Source: Pleurotus ostreatus/Saccharomyces cerevisiae fusant
Taxonomy: Eukaryota > Opisthokonta
Length of the DNA stretch: 64,000 bases
NCBI GenBank assembly: GCA_024196135.1
Contig: JAMQCK010000001.1
Span: 496,001 to 560,000 of the forward strand
Reading direction: 5' to 3'
The notes beneath the pieces were generated by a model. The model saw only the letters and a program-made list of their open reading frames with translations. It had not been told where the DNA came from and did no database searches. Shown here piece after piece: positions 1 through 11,098 of this stretch (the first letter of the stretch is position 1; each line of letters opens with the position of its first letter). The position numbers were made by a program, and so were the translations under genes.

Positions 1-339
1 AGCCGACATATTTTGACGTGCTTATCATCAACCTACGCCCCCAGACGATGAACAGGGGGCGCGGGGACGGGGAGAAGACGCATTATGAGCTGTGTACGTT
101 CAAGAGCGGCAAGTACCCATGCAGCGAACCGGTGCGTCACTCCATACGCCTTTTACAGCGTATTTGTGACAAGGTTACACACATAGTACAACCTGCGATC
201 CATCTTTACGGTCCGCGATCTCAACTTCTTGACGATGCGGGATCTCCGATGGTATATTACGGGGTATGGCCACGCCATACCGGAGACGCGCAGGGAGCGC
301 GTGAAGCTTCTCAAGATTATTATTGGTATAACTGTGTAG
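1..339 (+). CDS. 3' end of an unknown gene with SAP-like C-terminus (copy 1, cut by window edge)
   Basis: An intron acceptor ends at 44, followed by exons 45-131 and 187-339 with stop at 337-339. The exons match those of the next gene (1258-1344 and 1399-1551) nearly residue for residue, for example YELCTFKSGKYPC against YELCTFKNGKYPC. The intron between them (132-186 here, 1345-1398 there) is unrelated in sequence and differs by one base in length, which supports the splice sites. The last 40 residues, with TMRDLRWYITGYGH followed by a basic helix, resemble a SAP (DNA-binding helix-extended-helix) motif, but this is inference. The 5' part lies outside the window. Tandem paralogue of the gene at 682-1551. 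Confidence 0.6.
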
Positions 340-537
340 GGCTAGCCGTTTGTTGATTTATCATGCTCCAGAGGAACCAGAGGTTCGAGTTACCTGTAGT
401 GTCCAGCGGGATCTTCGCGAGCACCTTTCGACGTTCGATCCCTCTACCTGCACAGAACATATCAACAAAAACCAAGTCGCGCCGGAGGACTTAAGAGCGA
501 CGACGGTAGTAGCCAGATACGATGTGATAGACCGTGA

Positions 538-632
538 CGAAGTCCAACTTCAAGGTCAATGTCCTTTGTGGCGTTGACGCCGTCACGTGGAAATTCCAAC
601 ATTGCCGCTTGGTCCAGACGCGTCTTCCCAGG
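538..632 (+). promoter_or_regulatory. Promoter block, copy A (E-box and MCB-like box)
   Basis: This stretch upstream of the gene at 682 is repeated at 1769-1843 upstream of an unrelated gene. Shared words are TTTGTGGCG, TCACGTGGAAAT and GACGCGTCTTCCCAG. It holds CACGTG (584-589, the bHLH E-box) and ACGCGT (618-623, the MluI cell-cycle box of yeast). Function is inferred from conservation between the two copies. Confidence 0.45.
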
Positions 633-681
633 CTGCCTTCAACAGTGCGGTCATCATGCACTATTGAGCAGTCCCATCGCT

Positions 682-1551
682 ATGCCTCCAGCTCGATCGG
701 GTCGTCAATCCGTTGCTCGTCGCTCTCAAGTGCCTCTCGAGGTAATTGATATCAGTGACGAGGACGATATGAGGCCGCCGAAGCCTGCCTCGCAGCCAAA
801 CTCGAAAGCCTATCTTCGTCGACCTCAGCGGACTTGACGACGACGGGGACGGCGGAAACAAAGATGACAAAAGCAAGAGCAGCGGACCGAGACGAGTACG
901 AGTTAGCAGGAAGCAGAAGGACCGCGAAATCGACGATGGAGCGCCCTTTCCCGGGGTTGACTTACAACTGCCGCCACCGCCCACTTACGAGCAAGTTCTT
1001 GCGGAAGTGGAGCCCGGAATGCGTGAGTATATCTCCTGCAGATGCTAGAAATCGGCTAACGCCCCCTGCAGGTGCCGCGGGCGCGCCCGATTGGGCTGTT
1101 CACATGGCTGCCCGACTCATGTTCAGCGCAGAGTACAAACTCGACTACGAGACTCTCTTGCAGCTGGACAAGGTTGTCAAGACCACCACAAGCGTGACAC
1201 ATTTTATGAGTGTACGCCACACATTTCGCTGTCATACTGAGAGTTCATGCTTGTCAGACGGCGAATAGGGCTCGCGGCGATGGAAAGAAAACGCATTATG
1301 AATTGTGCACGTTCAAGAACGGCAAATACCCGTGCAACAAACCGGTACGTCACTTTATACGCTACTGGGGCGCGTTTCTGATGATGTACTGCGCTCAGTA
1401 CAACCTACGATCCATCTTCACGGCGCGCGATCTCGATTTCTTGACCATGCGGGATCTCCGTTGGTATATCATGGGGTATGGCCACACCGTACCAGAGACA
1501 CGCAGAGAGCGTGTGAAACTTCTCAAGGCCATTGTTGGCATAATTGTATAG
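682..1551 (+). CDS. Unknown protein with SAP-like C-terminus (copy 2), about 217 aa
   Basis: Proposed exons are 682-741, 809-1022, 1072-1211, 1258-1344 and 1399-1551, which close in one frame. The last three introns (49, 46 and 54 nt) are well supported, the last by comparison with copy 1. Joining exon 1 needs a 67-nt intron with an AAG acceptor; without it the acidic start (DISDEDD region) runs out of frame, so the 5' end is uncertain and a frameshift is possible. The middle is rich in Asp, Lys and Arg, then comes a PPPPTYEQVLAEVEPGM stretch, and the end is the SAP-like segment. A nuclear or DNA-binding role is inference only; I do not recognise the family. Confidence 0.55.
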
Positions 1552-1681
1552 GGTCGGTCGTGTTTCTACTGGATATGTTCCTACAGAGGCCGGCGAGGTG
1601 TCAATGTTGAGCGAGCGTCCCAATGAATAGTGTCTTTCTCATCGTCGTCGGTACGATAACAATCGTTCAAGCCATGAAAAG

Positions 1682-1700
1682 GGATATATATATATATATT
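1682..1700. repeat. (TA)n microsatellite
   Basis: Short alternating TA run between copy 2 of the SAP-like gene and promoter block B. No function seen. Confidence 0.8.
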
Positions 1701-1768
1701 GATCAGGTGAGAAATACTACTTTGAAGGCCAGAAACGGATGTGAGACTGCGGTAGAGCATAGAACAAA

Positions 1769-1843
1769 GTTCAACTTCCCATTTGTGGCGTGAGCGCCAT
1801 CACGTGGAAATCCGTCACGTCCGGCCCGACGCGTCTTCCCAGC
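1769..1843 (+). promoter_or_regulatory. Promoter block, copy B (E-box and MCB-like box)
   Basis: Second copy of the block at 538-632, with CACGTG at 1801-1806 and ACGCGT at 1829-1834 in the same order and nearly the same spacing. It lies 67-141 nt before the ATG at 1910. It was probably copied along with the tandem gene duplication and now serves a different coding sequence. Confidence 0.45.
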
Positions 1844-1909
1844 TCCTTCCTACCGCGCCATCGCCCTCCCCTCTGGTTGACTAAAGCCTGACGACTGTAC
1901 GGCAACGCG

Positions 1910-3086
1910 ATGCTAAACAATCCAAGCAACCAATCGACTAGCCGGACACTTCAATACGCGGTCGCGCAGTCCCCTGCGCCGCTTGCTCAGTCGCCAACAC
2001 CACCCGCATCCCCCACGAAGAGGCGACCTCTACCCAGTACACCTCCTTCCCGTCCTGCGACAAGCCGACCTGTCAGCATAAATGGGAACAAGCTAGTGAA
2101 GCGAGAACCACCGGCGCTGAGGGAGCAGCGTTCATCGACGGCGGCCGCGTCAACGTCGCAGAGGCCGTTGTCGATCGCGACGTCGTCTGGCTTTGGTCAT
2201 TCCACCCAGCTTCAGGCGCCCATTGTCCCCGCGCATTCATTGCAAATCCAGACCCACTCTACCCATCTCGAGGCGCGCCCAAGTGCGCATTGGAGCTCCC
2301 TCCCACCTCCACCACCGAGCACGAAACCATTGAGCGCTGAGCAGTACTGGACGACGCGCGCGCTGGCGGGAGAGTCGCTGCACTCAGTGCACTTGCACTA
2401 TCAGGAGAAGCTTCAGCAAGCGGTGGCGGAGCAGGAGTGGAAGCGGGAGGTGAGTAGGCAATTTGTTCAGAGCGGATGATTGTGCTGAATTCGATTCATC
2501 ATGTAGCGCGAAATGGCCACACTGGCCGAGAAGCACAAGGAGGAGCAGAGGCGGAAGGAGACGTTTTTGGTACGTTTGTCTTGTCTGATCTTCTACTAAA
2601 TGACTGTATTAACGAATGTTCGTTCTTCGCATCCCCTTCCCTCTCGACATCTGCTCTACTGGCCGCCACCCCTCCGTAATCCTTCCCCATCAGCTCACCC
2701 TACTCGTCGGCACCTTCATCACACTTCTCATGACTCTTCATGTTGCTGGTCGCGCTACACAACCACCGCCACCGAATAAATGGCTTTCAACGCACTTCAC
2801 GATACCAATTCTGTCTCCGTTCGCCTCGGTGGTGAGTCTACTTCTCTGGCATCTCAAATGGTCAAGGCAACGCTTGTCTGCATATCGATGCTATGTTTGA
2901 CTGTATGCTGGGAACGTTTTGGCTGTGTGCGGCGTACTGCAGCGGTGAACAGATGCTCATGAACTTCGCGTCTAGGTCGAGCATGAGGCTTCCATTGTGG
3001 GCACGAAGGTTCTGTCGGTCTGCGTGCTGGTATTCGGCGCGGTTGCATATGCAAGTATACGGTACTGGCTGTCGAGGCCGCGGTAG
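1910..3086 (+). CDS. Two-TM protein with proline-rich, coiled-coil N-terminus, about 283 aa
   Basis: Exons 1910-2449, 2507-2569, 2694-2831 and 2976-3086 are all in phase 0 and close at TAG 3084-3086. Residues 1-140 are Pro/Ser/Thr-rich and probably disordered. Residues 165-201 form a charged helix ending EEQRRKETFL. The first membrane segment begins LTLLVGTFITLLM; the second, in the last exon, is LSVCVLVFGAVAYASI, followed by a short basic tail. This suggests a membrane hairpin with a large cytosolic N-terminus. The last intron is 144 nt, long for this genome, and may hide another small exon. I do not recognise the family. The promoter holds the copied block at 1769-1843. Confidence 0.6.
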
Positions 3087-3924
3087 AGGAGGGAAGCACA
3101 AGAGTACGACTTGGGGGACTCCAGCCCGGTCGACGCAGTGGTGTGACCGAGGTCGCGGTCAGGAGGATTCTCCGGGCGCGCGGGAGCTTGTGCTTCAATG
3201 GAAGGAGCTTGGGGGATGGTTCAAGGGGTGCTCGGAAGGCAATGCGGCGTCACGGGGAATTATGCTTGCGAAGCTGATGAGGGGGCACCCTCGCTGGGTC
3301 TTCGCGCTGTAGCCAGTCCTTGTATCCTCAGCTGTTGTATTCGTATCTGTACTGCTGGGGCTGTTGTTAGTCAGTCAGCGGAGCCCATTGAAAGGTGGAT
3401 CAACACGAAAGCCGAGGCGAGCACCAGTGCCGGAGCCGAGGCGCGCATCATTCATCGTCAAAGAAAGCCATCACGGTCGACGTCAAAGGGACGATGGCGC
3501 TCGCGTGCCTTTTGTGAGCACACCGTGACACGTTGTGTGACTGCCGCTCCTCCTTTCTCTCCCTCCACCCTCGTCTCCGTCTGGTCTTCGCCATCTCGCG
3601 CGTTCCCACACGTTAGAGTTTGCGCGCGCTGCGAACTTGCTTCCGTAAAGCTTCCGCGGCCCGGCAGGCTGGCCCGGCGCGACGAAAGAGGAAGGGCACG
3701 GAGGTTGATCTGGTCCGTGCTTTTTGCGCCCGCCATCTGGACCGCGAGTGCCGTCTTGGGGCTTCGGACCGCGAGCACCATCTTTGGTGTGGCGACGCCG
3801 ACACCAGCGCGTTCATTATCCCAGCGCTTCTCCTGCCCCACTCGACCACGACAGCCCGACACACGGGACGCATACCCACACCAAACGCATACCCGCCACT
3901 GGACCATACCCCCCTCCTGCCGCC
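3087..3924. other. Intergenic: 3' UTR and velvet promoter
   Basis: GC-rich DNA with long open frames on both strands that show no recognisable protein and no consistent splice pattern. A CT-rich tract at about 3540-3600 may belong to the core promoter of the velvet gene. Confidence 0.5.
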
Positions 3925-4989
3925 ATGTTCTCGCAATTGAGCACCAACTTCTATCCGACCATATACCAGCCGCAGACGGTGCACCGTGGCACGGCGCCGC
4001 CCGACGCGCTGCCAGCGGAGCGCGCGCCGTGCCTCATCGGGCGGCCGGTGCACTTCGCCCATGGCCCGTTCGCCGGGCGTACCATCCGCGCGTCGCTCGA
4101 CGAGATCCAAGCAGCACAGCTCGGCCGCAAGTGAGTGCGTCCCGCCGCCCCCGCGCGCGCTCCCTCCGCTGAGGCGCTGCTCATCCACGAGATACGCCAG
4201 GGTCGACCGTCGCCCGCTCGACCCGCCGCCCGCCGTGCGCCTCCGGCTGTTCAACGTGCACGACGCGGGGACCGAGCAGCAGCGCGAGGAGGAGTTCGAG
4301 GAGTACGGGTGCGTGCGCGTCATGACCTCGCCTTTGGGGTGGCAGGGTGGGCTGACGGATACTGATGGTGCAGGGACACGCTGGGGCTGGGGTTTGTGTG
4401 CACCCTAGATCTGTTCCCGCTGCCTGAGGGATCCTCATGCCATCGTTCGCCCGGGCCATATGCGGAGCCGCCTGTGCACCGCGTCGGCGGGTGTGCGATC
4501 TACGAGAGCGAGAAGGCGACGAATGCGCTCGTCGGGTCGACTTTCGTCCAGCCGACGTGTGTTACGTTCGAGGGGAGGAGCACGTTGGTCTTCGTGTTCT
4601 CGGTGCGTATTGCCTTTCTGTATTCATCAAGTGCTGACATGGCGCCATAGGACTTGGCCGTCAAGTACGAAGGCGAATTCTTGCTGCGATATAGGGTGTT
4701 CGACTTGTTCTCTTTGCCGCGAGGACACCGGGATATCGCGATACAGGCGGAGTGCTATGGGGCGACCTTTCGAATATACACGACGAAAGAGTTCCCAGGA
4801 CTCCCGCCATCAACGGCTCTGACCAAGGTGAGTGCTATCGGTTATGACTCGGAAACGCACGCTGATTCGAGGGTGTACCAGGAATTGGCACGAGTAGGGG
4901 TGCGTCTAAGTGTGCGCGAGACGGGAAAGAAGGCGACGACGAAGCGAAGGAAGCGGAGCGACAGCTTTGACGAGGATGATAGCAGCTAA
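3925..4989 (+). CDS. Velvet-domain transcription factor, about 278 aa
   Basis: Exons 3925-4130, 4192-4308, 4374-4602, 4651-4827 and 4882-4989 close in frame. Velvet signatures are RVDRRPLDPPPAVRLRLF (about 72-89), the segment around GLGFVCTLDLFPLP (about 112-125), and VFVFSDLAVKYEGEFLLRYR before FDLFSLP (about 178-205). The tail is basic (KKATTKRRKR), likely a nuclear localisation signal, then acidic. Velvet proteins are fungal NF-kB-fold DNA-binding factors that form homo- or heterodimers and couple development with secondary metabolism. The N-terminus is short, as in VosA/VelB-type members, but I cannot assign the class. The first intron's acceptor may be GAG at 4191 or CAG at 4200; the first keeps the YAR residues before VDRRP. 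Confidence 0.88.
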
Positions 4990-5984
4990 CGATGCTGATG
5001 CGCGACGTGCATACGTCTACGATCGGGCAGGCAGCCGCGATCGCTGCCTCGCCATATACCAAGGTGCACCGATTATACCCTTCGAAGGCGCCTGAGGGCT
5101 AAATGGGTCCTACCGCACCCTGCTTACAAGAGCCATGGGCCCCGCGGTAGAGGCTACTGGAGAGGATCGACGATGGAGAGCTGATCGATCCTCGCAAATG
5201 TGGCAAAGCCGTGCAGGAGGGTACGATGGATCAATATAACACTAGATGATGGGATAATAGAAGAGGTCAATGGCGGCGGCTTGAATACATGTACTTACCA
5301 ATTGTGATTTCTTGTGGACGTTGTATAGTCGGATATGATTGTTTGGGACGCGCTTGTACTTCCTCCGACCAGTTTTAGGAGTCATTGTTTTTCTGAGGCC
5401 ATTGTTCTTTCGGCCTGATCGCTTGATCTGGGCGGAATCGGTGTGGGCGCTTTCCGGGCGTGGGTGTCCAAGCTCTTTACGAGCGCAAGCGAAAGAGTCA
5501 AAGTCCTCACATGCTCAAATACCTCCTCGATGGCCTGAAGAAGGGAGTACGAAGCAGGACGGCGCAGAGTCCGATACACACGTGCCCGACGCATGTTGAA
5601 GTGCACGTGAGTTTCATTTACACATCCCCGTAAGGGAATTTCGTCCGCAATGGAACTTGAGACAGGAAAGGAAATTCGGTCTGCGTTTGGAAAGCACTGC
5701 ATGCATACCCTGCCCCGGATGTGGGTGCTGCCGCACCGCCGTCGTGGGTGATGCGACCGGGGTTGCGGCAGATCTCTGCTTCTTGTCTCCTACCGCCATC
5801 CCTGACTGCTCGACCACCACTGTGAAGCCGAACTGAACGATAGCGACGGGCGCTTAACGAAACGAACGCGTCTCGACCTCGCAGAATTGAATTCCTCGCA
5901 AGTTCAACACCTGCAATACCTCTCACCAGGTGTGTGTGCTATCCCCCCTCCTTGTACGCGTTCTGACTCAACGGTGCCCCCAGA
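4990..5984. other. Intergenic, no gene supported
   Basis: About 1 kb between the velvet stop and the F-box start. It is of mixed composition with only short unconserved open frames. It probably holds the velvet 3' UTR and the F-box 5' region. Confidence 0.5.
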
Positions 5985-7604
5985 ATGCCTCGACTACAGT
6001 CTTCGATCGCCCGCGTACGCGAGATGCTGTGTGGCGCACCCACCTCCCAGTCCCTCGAGAAGCCCTTGAAGCCCCCCACATTACATGTCGTAACCTCGCA
6101 CGAGGTGCCGCCGCCTGCCTATGAGGCGATCATGTCACCCATCTTCGAGGGTGTGGACCCGGAGAAGCGCGTGTCGTTCGCTTACGCCAGCAGCGACAAA
6201 GGCGCGGTCGAGCGAGCAGTGAACATGTCAAGCGAGACTGGGACGAGTGTCAGCGTGCGAGATGCGACGGTTGGACAATCGACTTTCGATGACGAGCACA
6301 TACCCGCCGTCCACCAAATTCCACCCGAAATCCTCGCAGAGGTGTTCGCCATGGTTCCTCAACACGGCCTCGATCCTGGCAGTCATCTTAGCCCTTCTTC
6401 CATTATACTGTCACAGGTATGCCGCCGCTGGCGCGCCCTCGCAATCTCAACCCCCGACCTTTGGTCCACCATCGAGATCGACATCGCTGTCGAGTCGCAG
6501 ACGCCCCGTGCCCTCGACGCCATCGCCAACATCATCATGCTGCACGCCGCACGCGCCGGCACTCGCACCCTTGACATCCGCCTCGGCGTGCCCGATGTCG
6601 TTACGGGTGACTCGCTCATGCGTCTTGCACCAGTCGTCCGATCCCTCGCCTCGCGCTGGCGCGTATGCGAGCTGCCAACCGAAATGCTGGCATACCTGGG
6701 GAACCTATCTGCACCCTCTTTAGAGCGCATGTGCCTCACAGGGTCCGTGCCCCCCGTCGTGCCCCCTGAGAACTGTGCTCTCGACGCTCCCCGCCTGACA
6801 GCGATCGAAGCCTCGGTATCCATCCAATGCATGCATCTGCCTTGGTCGCAGATATCCGACCTATACTGTGTCGGGACGAACACCCTCGCCAACGCGCAGT
6901 ACCTAATCGAGAAGTGCCCATCTCTTCGCCAGCTTACGATCGATGCCGCATGCGCGCATGGCGTGGATCATTGGAGCGCGCGACACGAGCTCCCTGCGAC
7001 CTTGAAGACGCTCACCCTGCGCTGCTGGGCTATGCAGACCCCTAATGCACGGATGCTCCGCACGGTGATGAGCGCGTTCATCTTGCCCCAAGGCTTGGAG
7101 GAGCTGGTCATCGAACCCACAGAGGTCGTCTCCCAGGGTTCGATGTATGCCCTAACGCGGCGCGACATAGCAACATCGCACCGCACATCTACCGATTCCT
7201 CACAAAAGCCTCGCAACGTCGTCTGGCCGTCCGCCGCCTGGAGCGCGCTCGTGCGCCGCTCGGCGTGGGCGCCATGCTTGCGCTCGCTTACCCTTCGACA
7301 CGTCACGATCAGCTCTTCCGAGCTACGCGGGGTCCTGGATGACCTTCCCGGGCTGAAGAAACTCGCCATCTGGGAGCCCGTGGCCGAGCGATGGCCAAAC
7401 GGGAGGCCCGTCGAGCACGAGAAGCCTGTGGATGCTGAGCTGATAGAACGTCTCATGGACATGCCTGAGCTCCTGGCGCTCGAGCTTGAGGGGGACTGGG
7501 ACACTTACGGCTCGGCGCTTGAGGCGTTGGCGAGGACGAGGGGGCCGGCGTTCGAGCTGACTTTGCGTCGGCGTGGGCGCGAAGAGACGAGTGGGTTGCC
7601 ATGA
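5985..7604 (+). CDS. F-box protein, 539 aa, intronless
   Basis: A single open exon from ATG 5985 to TGA 7602-7604. An F-box-like motif lies at about residues 108-160 (HQIPPEILAEVFAMV, then SQVCRRWRALAISTPDLW), the arrangement found in hundreds of Agaricomycete F-box proteins. The rest is a leucine-rich, irregular repeat region (for example SLRQLTID and LRSLTLRHV), probably a substrate-binding solenoid. F-box proteins recruit targets to SCF (Skp1-cullin) ubiquitin ligases; the target here is unknown. The first 100 residues are low in order and hold no other domain I recognise. The absence of introns contrasts with its neighbours. Confidence 0.85.
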   Translation: MPRLQSSIARVREMLCGAPTSQSLEKPLKPPTLHVVTSHEVPPPAYEAIMSPIFEGVDPEKRVSFAYASSDKGAVERAVNMSSETGTSVSVRDATVGQSTFDDEHIPAVHQIPPEILAEVFAMVPQHGLDPGSHLSPSSIILSQVCRRWRALAISTPDLWSTIEIDIAVESQTPRALDAIANIIMLHAARAGTRTLDIRLGVPDVVTGDSLMRLAPVVRSLASRWRVCELPTEMLAYLGNLSAPSLERMCLTGSVPPVVPPENCALDAPRLTAIEASVSIQCMHLPWSQISDLYCVGTNTLANAQYLIEKCPSLRQLTIDAACAHGVDHWSARHELPATLKTLTLRCWAMQTPNARMLRTVMSAFILPQGLEELVIEPTEVVSQGSMYALTRRDIATSHRTSTDSSQKPRNVVWPSAAWSALVRRSAWAPCLRSLTLRHVTISSSELRGVLDDLPGLKKLAIWEPVAERWPNGRPVEHEKPVDAELIERLMDMPELLALELEGDWDTYGSALEALARTRGPAFELTLRRRGREETSGLP

Positions 7605-7903
7605 GCGAGATATTGGGCGACAGGTTATGCATCGAGGTGTCTCCTTATAACTCGTGGGCGTTATAGGGTTGTCGTTATCCCAAGGACTGTTGGCTCTCAT
7701 GGACATTTGCTTCATTATTGTGTTCCTTTATTTATCGAAGGTCCTTCTTGTGTGTACATACTTTACAGCTTCCAGCGCCTTGGCTGGGTTATCATATGAA
7801 TATCTTACCCGCCAGTCGTTGCGTGAGCAATGCTTTCTGTCGTCCGTAATGGATGTGACTTCAAGCAAATTGGGAGGCAACCCCGCGTCGACTCCGCACA
7901 GAA

Positions 7904-10564
7904 TCATAGTCTCTGCTTGTCCAACGCTTCCATGGCTGCATGCGTCCGCATCATCAATGCCTTCTCCATGCTATATCGGCCCTGCATGGAAGAATGTAAT
8001 CAGCAACGACAATGGTTTACAGTTGGTTCGGTGTCACTCACCTTTCTGCCCGTCGCATTCACTTCTTGGTGCCGTCCGCTCAGTACGAGATCAAACTGCG
8101 TGCGCGCACCATCTATGTCACTCATGCAAGCTAGTAATCGACCTAGCTCGTAGTCTATGGGACGAGTGAGGATGACCAAAGGAATTGGGAACAGCGATAA
8201 TTGCAAAAGACGTACGCGCATGATACACCAGATGATGATCCAGCTCGACCCGCGGTCCGTACTTGAAGACGTCCGCAAATGCAGCGCAAGCTTTCTCTGC
8301 TGCTTCCGGTACGTCGTTGTCGGGCGTCACATCCTCGACAATGGCATCAGGATCCTGCAGACAGATCATCGTCAGCTTTTGATAACCGATGATTCGCGAA
8401 AAAGATATCACTTGCCGGATATGCAACGTATCGCAAACACACGCCCTCCAAGAAACGCGCGAGCACGACATCGTCCCAGTATCCCTTGCCGTAGTCCCGT
8501 GCGCGGTCTTCCAGGTTGTCTGGAGACGGATTTGCTATGTCAAGGCCGACCTCCTTGGCCTTCTCCGTCGCTGTTATGCTCTCAACTCCCAATTTCCGCT
8601 CTGCAGCCCAGACCTCTGGTAACATCTTCTTGACGAGCACTTCCCGCGGCGCATGTGCTATCCCGAGGAAGAGGTAGGCGAGTTCGAGGGCGGGAAGCAC
8701 TGGACGGTGACGAGTATTGTGGGCGTATCGGCGTGCTTTACGGGCAACGAGTTTCTGGATGGATCGGCCAATACGTCACAAAGGGAGAGGTAATTCCGTC
8801 CATGTCACTTACCTCCAAAGGAATCGACTTCCCCGCTATCCTCTGCCGCAACCCAGGCACTTTGGCCATCAGCACCATTGCACGCTCGCGGCGAACGGTG
8901 GGTTCCTCCTTGGAAGTAGTAGCGGCATCACCCTCTTCTTTGACTCGTGCCTCCAGAGCATCCGCGCTTTCCAGGAGGCAAACCGCTAGGCCGTATGAGT
9001 AGATCGCCTTCGACCAGGTCGCCTCTGCCTCCAGCAAATCCCAGTATTTCAGGCTTGCGTCGAGGTCCCAGAGCGAGAGGTGTGCGAGCGCGATCTCCCA
9101 GTGGGAGATGTGGTGCAGATTTCTGGGAAGAGTGGTCAGAGGTGGTACGAGATAGGACAACCTGGCTCACCGATATTGCTTCTGTGCCTCCATGGCGCGC
9201 GTGTAATAGTCTATCGCGCGCCTTGGTTGCGAGTGGATGAGTGCGAGGCGGCCCGCGCCGAAGAGGAAGAAGACGCCTACGCAGGGTGTATCAGTATGCA
9301 AGAAGCACAGCCTGCCCGGAAGCAAAGCACACACCATTTGGGTACCGCTTAAGATTCCATTGCAGAATATTCTGCGCCATCTTCACATCCACGCCGTCGA
9401 AGGTCGCGCTTGAAGCGACGAGATGGAAGATAAGCAGCGCCATGTCGCATATGGGGCGGCGAACGCCCTCAGACGCTGACAACAGGAAGTTAGCGAATTG
9501 TGAAGGGAACAATACCGGTAGGATAGGGACCCAGAGTGACGTGAACGCACCTGCATCGACACCCGGTTCCTTCTTCCCCCTCTGCCAGCCACCCGCCTTC
9601 TGCAGCAACTCGAGACCGTATTGTCGGTCGCCGTGGTAGCCAAAGAGCTCGACGATGCTGAGAATTTTGGAGGGCATCTGGGGATGTGGGTAAGTAATGG
9701 CGCCGTGCTTGAGAGTTATATGAGAAGCACTCACTAGCGACAGGATCAAGTGCGAAAGCCCAACGCCCAAATAGACACCAGAGCGGAAATGCACATCAAT
9801 GGTCTCGCTGTGACCCTCGGCGTCTACAGCGTCGATGTATCTGCCGAGTTGGCGGTATATGTTGAAGAGGCTGCGCATATTGAGGCTGAAAGAAGGTACG
9901 CATGAGCACAATGCACCGTGGACGCGATTGATCAACACAGTAATCACATCTCCGTCACCAGTGCGAGCCAGTCGCCAGAGTACACGATACCGAGGATAGT
10001 CTTCTCAAACAAGCTCTCCGCGTACGTGAGCTCGGCATGCCGCTCGACCGGGGTCATGGACTTGATCCAGTCCACGCCTGAGGTGCTGAAGGACGGAAGG
10101 ACGAGCCCCGCAAGGCGCGAGATGCGATACGGCTGCTTCTTCCTGTGCAGTTGCGCGATGTGGTTCCCATGCTTGGTGTGCTGGATGCCCGCGAGAAGGT
10201 CCTGGGTAGAGAAGCGCGTGATAAGCGCAAATGATGTGGATGGGTAGACAGAATGGGTACCCACCTCATCCTCGTACGACATCAGCGCCTTGACACACTG
10301 GATGAGCCCGTAGCCGGTCGCGAAGTACAGTCTCTCCTTCTTGAGATCGCTCGCATGGCAATACTCCTCGCACTCAATCATCTGCGAGTTGAGAAACGTG
10401 TCGAGTGCGTAGGTCACGCCGTCGAGATCGTCCAGCGCGTCCTCGGACTTGTATTGCGCGCTGATCTTTGGTGGGCTATCCAGGCGGGGCGTCCATGATG
10501 GCTTCGTATTTGTGCCGGAGGAAGGGGATCCAGCTGCTGGCGTCGAGGACTCTGGCGCGGCCAT
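7904..10564 (-). CDS. IML2: IML2-family (TTC39-like) tetratricopeptide protein, about 685 aa
   Basis: Eleven exons close perfectly in frame: 10564-10265, 10201-9948, 9885-9735, 9677-9551, 9475-9335, 9276-9171, 9122-8813, 8754-8416, 8354-8216, 8154-8042 and 7981-7904. The start has the family's opening (LDDLDGVTYALDTFLNSQM, then ECEEYCHASDLKKERLYF) and the C-terminal half has TPR-like helices (GRLALIHSQPRRAIDYYTRA). Length fits yeast Iml2, an outer mitochondrial/lipid-droplet-linked protein that clears inclusion bodies. The intron at 8415-8355 begins with GC instead of GT (GCAAGT). It diverges from the methyltransferase, with 534 nt between the two starts. Confidence 0.82.
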
Positions 10565-10969
10565 GGCAGCGAGCGCGCTGAGGGAAAAGCCGGTGAGAGG
10601 GTCGAAGTAAGAGGCAAGCAGCGATAGGCCCCATATGCGCTGTCCTATTCATGTTCTGTATGTAAGACCAGCTGATGATGGCGGGCGGGCGGGGACGCGG
10701 GGGAAGCACCCAGCAGGGTCACAAGCGCGCTCCACGTGCTGACTTCGCGCCTCTCCAATGTGTTGCCCGCCACTGGTCCGCAACGAAGGGTTGCCGAGGA
10801 CCGACGTGGGTACTAAAGTTCACGTGAAAGCTCTCGGAAAGTCGCGTCCGTTCATACTTCTGCTTTGGGAAGCGGGCGCTTAGCGCTATCATCGCTGTTG
10901 TCGGTCGTGGACTCGTCGGGTTCGGCGCCTGTCGGACGGGTACCATATCTGGATTTGTGTGGCCAGCGG

Positions 10970-10991
10970 CTGTCGGCCGATCGGCCGACAG
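10970..10991. promoter_or_regulatory. 22-bp perfect palindrome upstream of methyltransferase
   Basis: CTGTCGGCCGA followed directly by its exact reverse complement. It lies 108 nt before the methyltransferase ATG at 11099 and about 400 nt from the divergent IML2 start. The centre GGCCGATCGGCC contains CGG/CCG triplets of the sort bound by Zn2Cys6 dimers. Operator function is inference. Confidence 0.4.
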
Positions 10992-11098
10992 TACGACCCA
11001 GGGCGCGCTTCAAGTCCATAAAGGTGCTTGCTTGCGAGGTCGAAAGCAGTCGTACCTGCTCCCTCGGACCCTCCAGAGATAGCAAAGATACCGCCAGC

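Noticed and set aside
3198..4172. 324-codon plus-strand open frame over the velvet promoter and first exon
   Set aside because: Composition is Arg/Ser/Pro/Ala-rich and domain-free. It overlaps the real velvet exon in another frame, as GC-rich DNA often does.
3613..4323. 236-codon minus-strand frame opposite the velvet gene
   Set aside because: Antisense shadow with Arg/Gly-rich composition. The velvet exons on the plus strand explain the region.
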